Of a stretch of DNA of 47,028 bases, positions 46,917 through 47,028 are shown in pieces; position 1 is the first letter of the stretch; the number at the start of each line of letters is the position of its first letter. Position numbers and translations under genes: made by a program. The stretch covers positions 1 to 47,028 of the forward strand of contig JAVMKL010000027.1 in the NCBI GenBank assembly GCA_031732875.1. Direction: 5' to 3'. The notes under the pieces are model-generated. The model did not search any database. It saw only the letters and a program-made list of their open reading frames with translations, and was not told where the DNA came from. The stretch is from JAVMKJ01 sp031732875. Lineage in GTDB: Bacteria; Pseudomonadota; Gammaproteobacteria; Competibacterales; Competibacteraceae.

Positions 46917-47028
46917 AAAACCTGCCCTGGGGTGGCCGGCAACTCATCGTCGGCACCGGAATGTACGACCGGCTGCCGGTGATGCCGGAAGTGCATCAGG
47001 AAGCGGCGCGGCGTAAGGTCGATCTGGT
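46757..47028 (+). CDS. Mth938/NDUFAF3-family protein (partial, runs off the window)
   Basis: The frame from ATG 46757 (or 46760) is open to the right edge: KAQFTTFGEIEITGQRYDHD, VVIDGGKIRKRSKKASK, YGHTPLSLGENLPWGGRQL, IVGTGMYDRLPVMPEV. These are the conserved blocks of the MTH938/DUF498 family, whose human member NDUFAF3 helps assemble complex I. The bacterial role is not known. It is the intact downstream copy of a tandem duplication. About 90 codons are visible and the end is missing. Confidence 0.85.
   Translation, partial: MMKAQFTTFGEIEITGQRYDHDVVIDGGKIRKRSKKASKVHRDAYGHTPLSLGENLPWGGRQLIVGTGMYDRLPVMPEVHQEAARRKVDL

Overview
The window looks like part of the chromosome of a GC-rich gammaproteobacterium. 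The gene content is typical of that class (minCDE, carAB-greA, xseB-ispA-dxs, prfC, AmpD and TruA close to their E. coli forms). Two unlinked phasin genes (12.3-12.6 kb and 37.4-37.9 kb) point to a polyhydroxyalkanoate-storing organism. That combination would fit a Competibacter-like lineage, but this is inference; nothing here fixes the genus. I see no rRNA, transposase, integrase, CRISPR array or prophage.

Layout. 0-5 kb: tRNA-Leu(CAA), an EamA permease, a tiny zinc-ribbon protein, a NERD-domain membrane protein, an Fe-S RNA methyltransferase, Tag glycosylase and TruA. 5-8.3 kb: a large L,D-transpeptidase and a three-gene cassette of mutually related small proteins (DUF2173/roadblock-like). 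8.4-14 kb: HrpB helicase, SirB2 protein, Sel1-repeat protein, a short phasin and fructose-1,6-bisphosphatase. 14-18.3 kb: a FimX-like c-di-GMP protein with degenerate domains, AmpD and a nitronate monooxygenase-type flavoprotein. 18.3-20.6 kb: a small accessory island with a cytosine-5 DNA methyltransferase overlapping an endonuclease III-like glycosylase. 20.7-25.4 kb: PrfC, an Aas-type acyltransferase/acyl-ACP synthetase and TrmB. 25.5-33 kb: an H-NS-like protein, tRNA-Gly(CCC), DapB, CarA-CarB-GreA, a trypsin-like protease and tRNA-Val(CAC). 33-46.2 kb: almost all genes on the minus strand: FolE2, Dxs, IspA, XseB, a second phasin, an S4 protein, MinE/D/C, SlyD, a class II amidotransferase, an MBL-fold hydrolase, a YcgN-like protein, a CBS protein, HtpG and Ogt. 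46.5-47 kb: a 224-bp tandem duplication that leaves a truncated copy of an Mth938-family gene before an intact copy that runs off the window.

Most of the window is housekeeping: tRNA modification, isoprenoid and pyrimidine/lysine synthesis, division-site selection and peptidoglycan recycling. The parts that merit a second look are the DUF2173-like triplet, the methyltransferase/glycosylase pair with its C-terminal HTH-like tail, the degenerate REC-REC-GGDEF-EAL protein, a palindrome over the likely phasin promoter, a hairpin just upstream of carA, and the Mth938 duplication.
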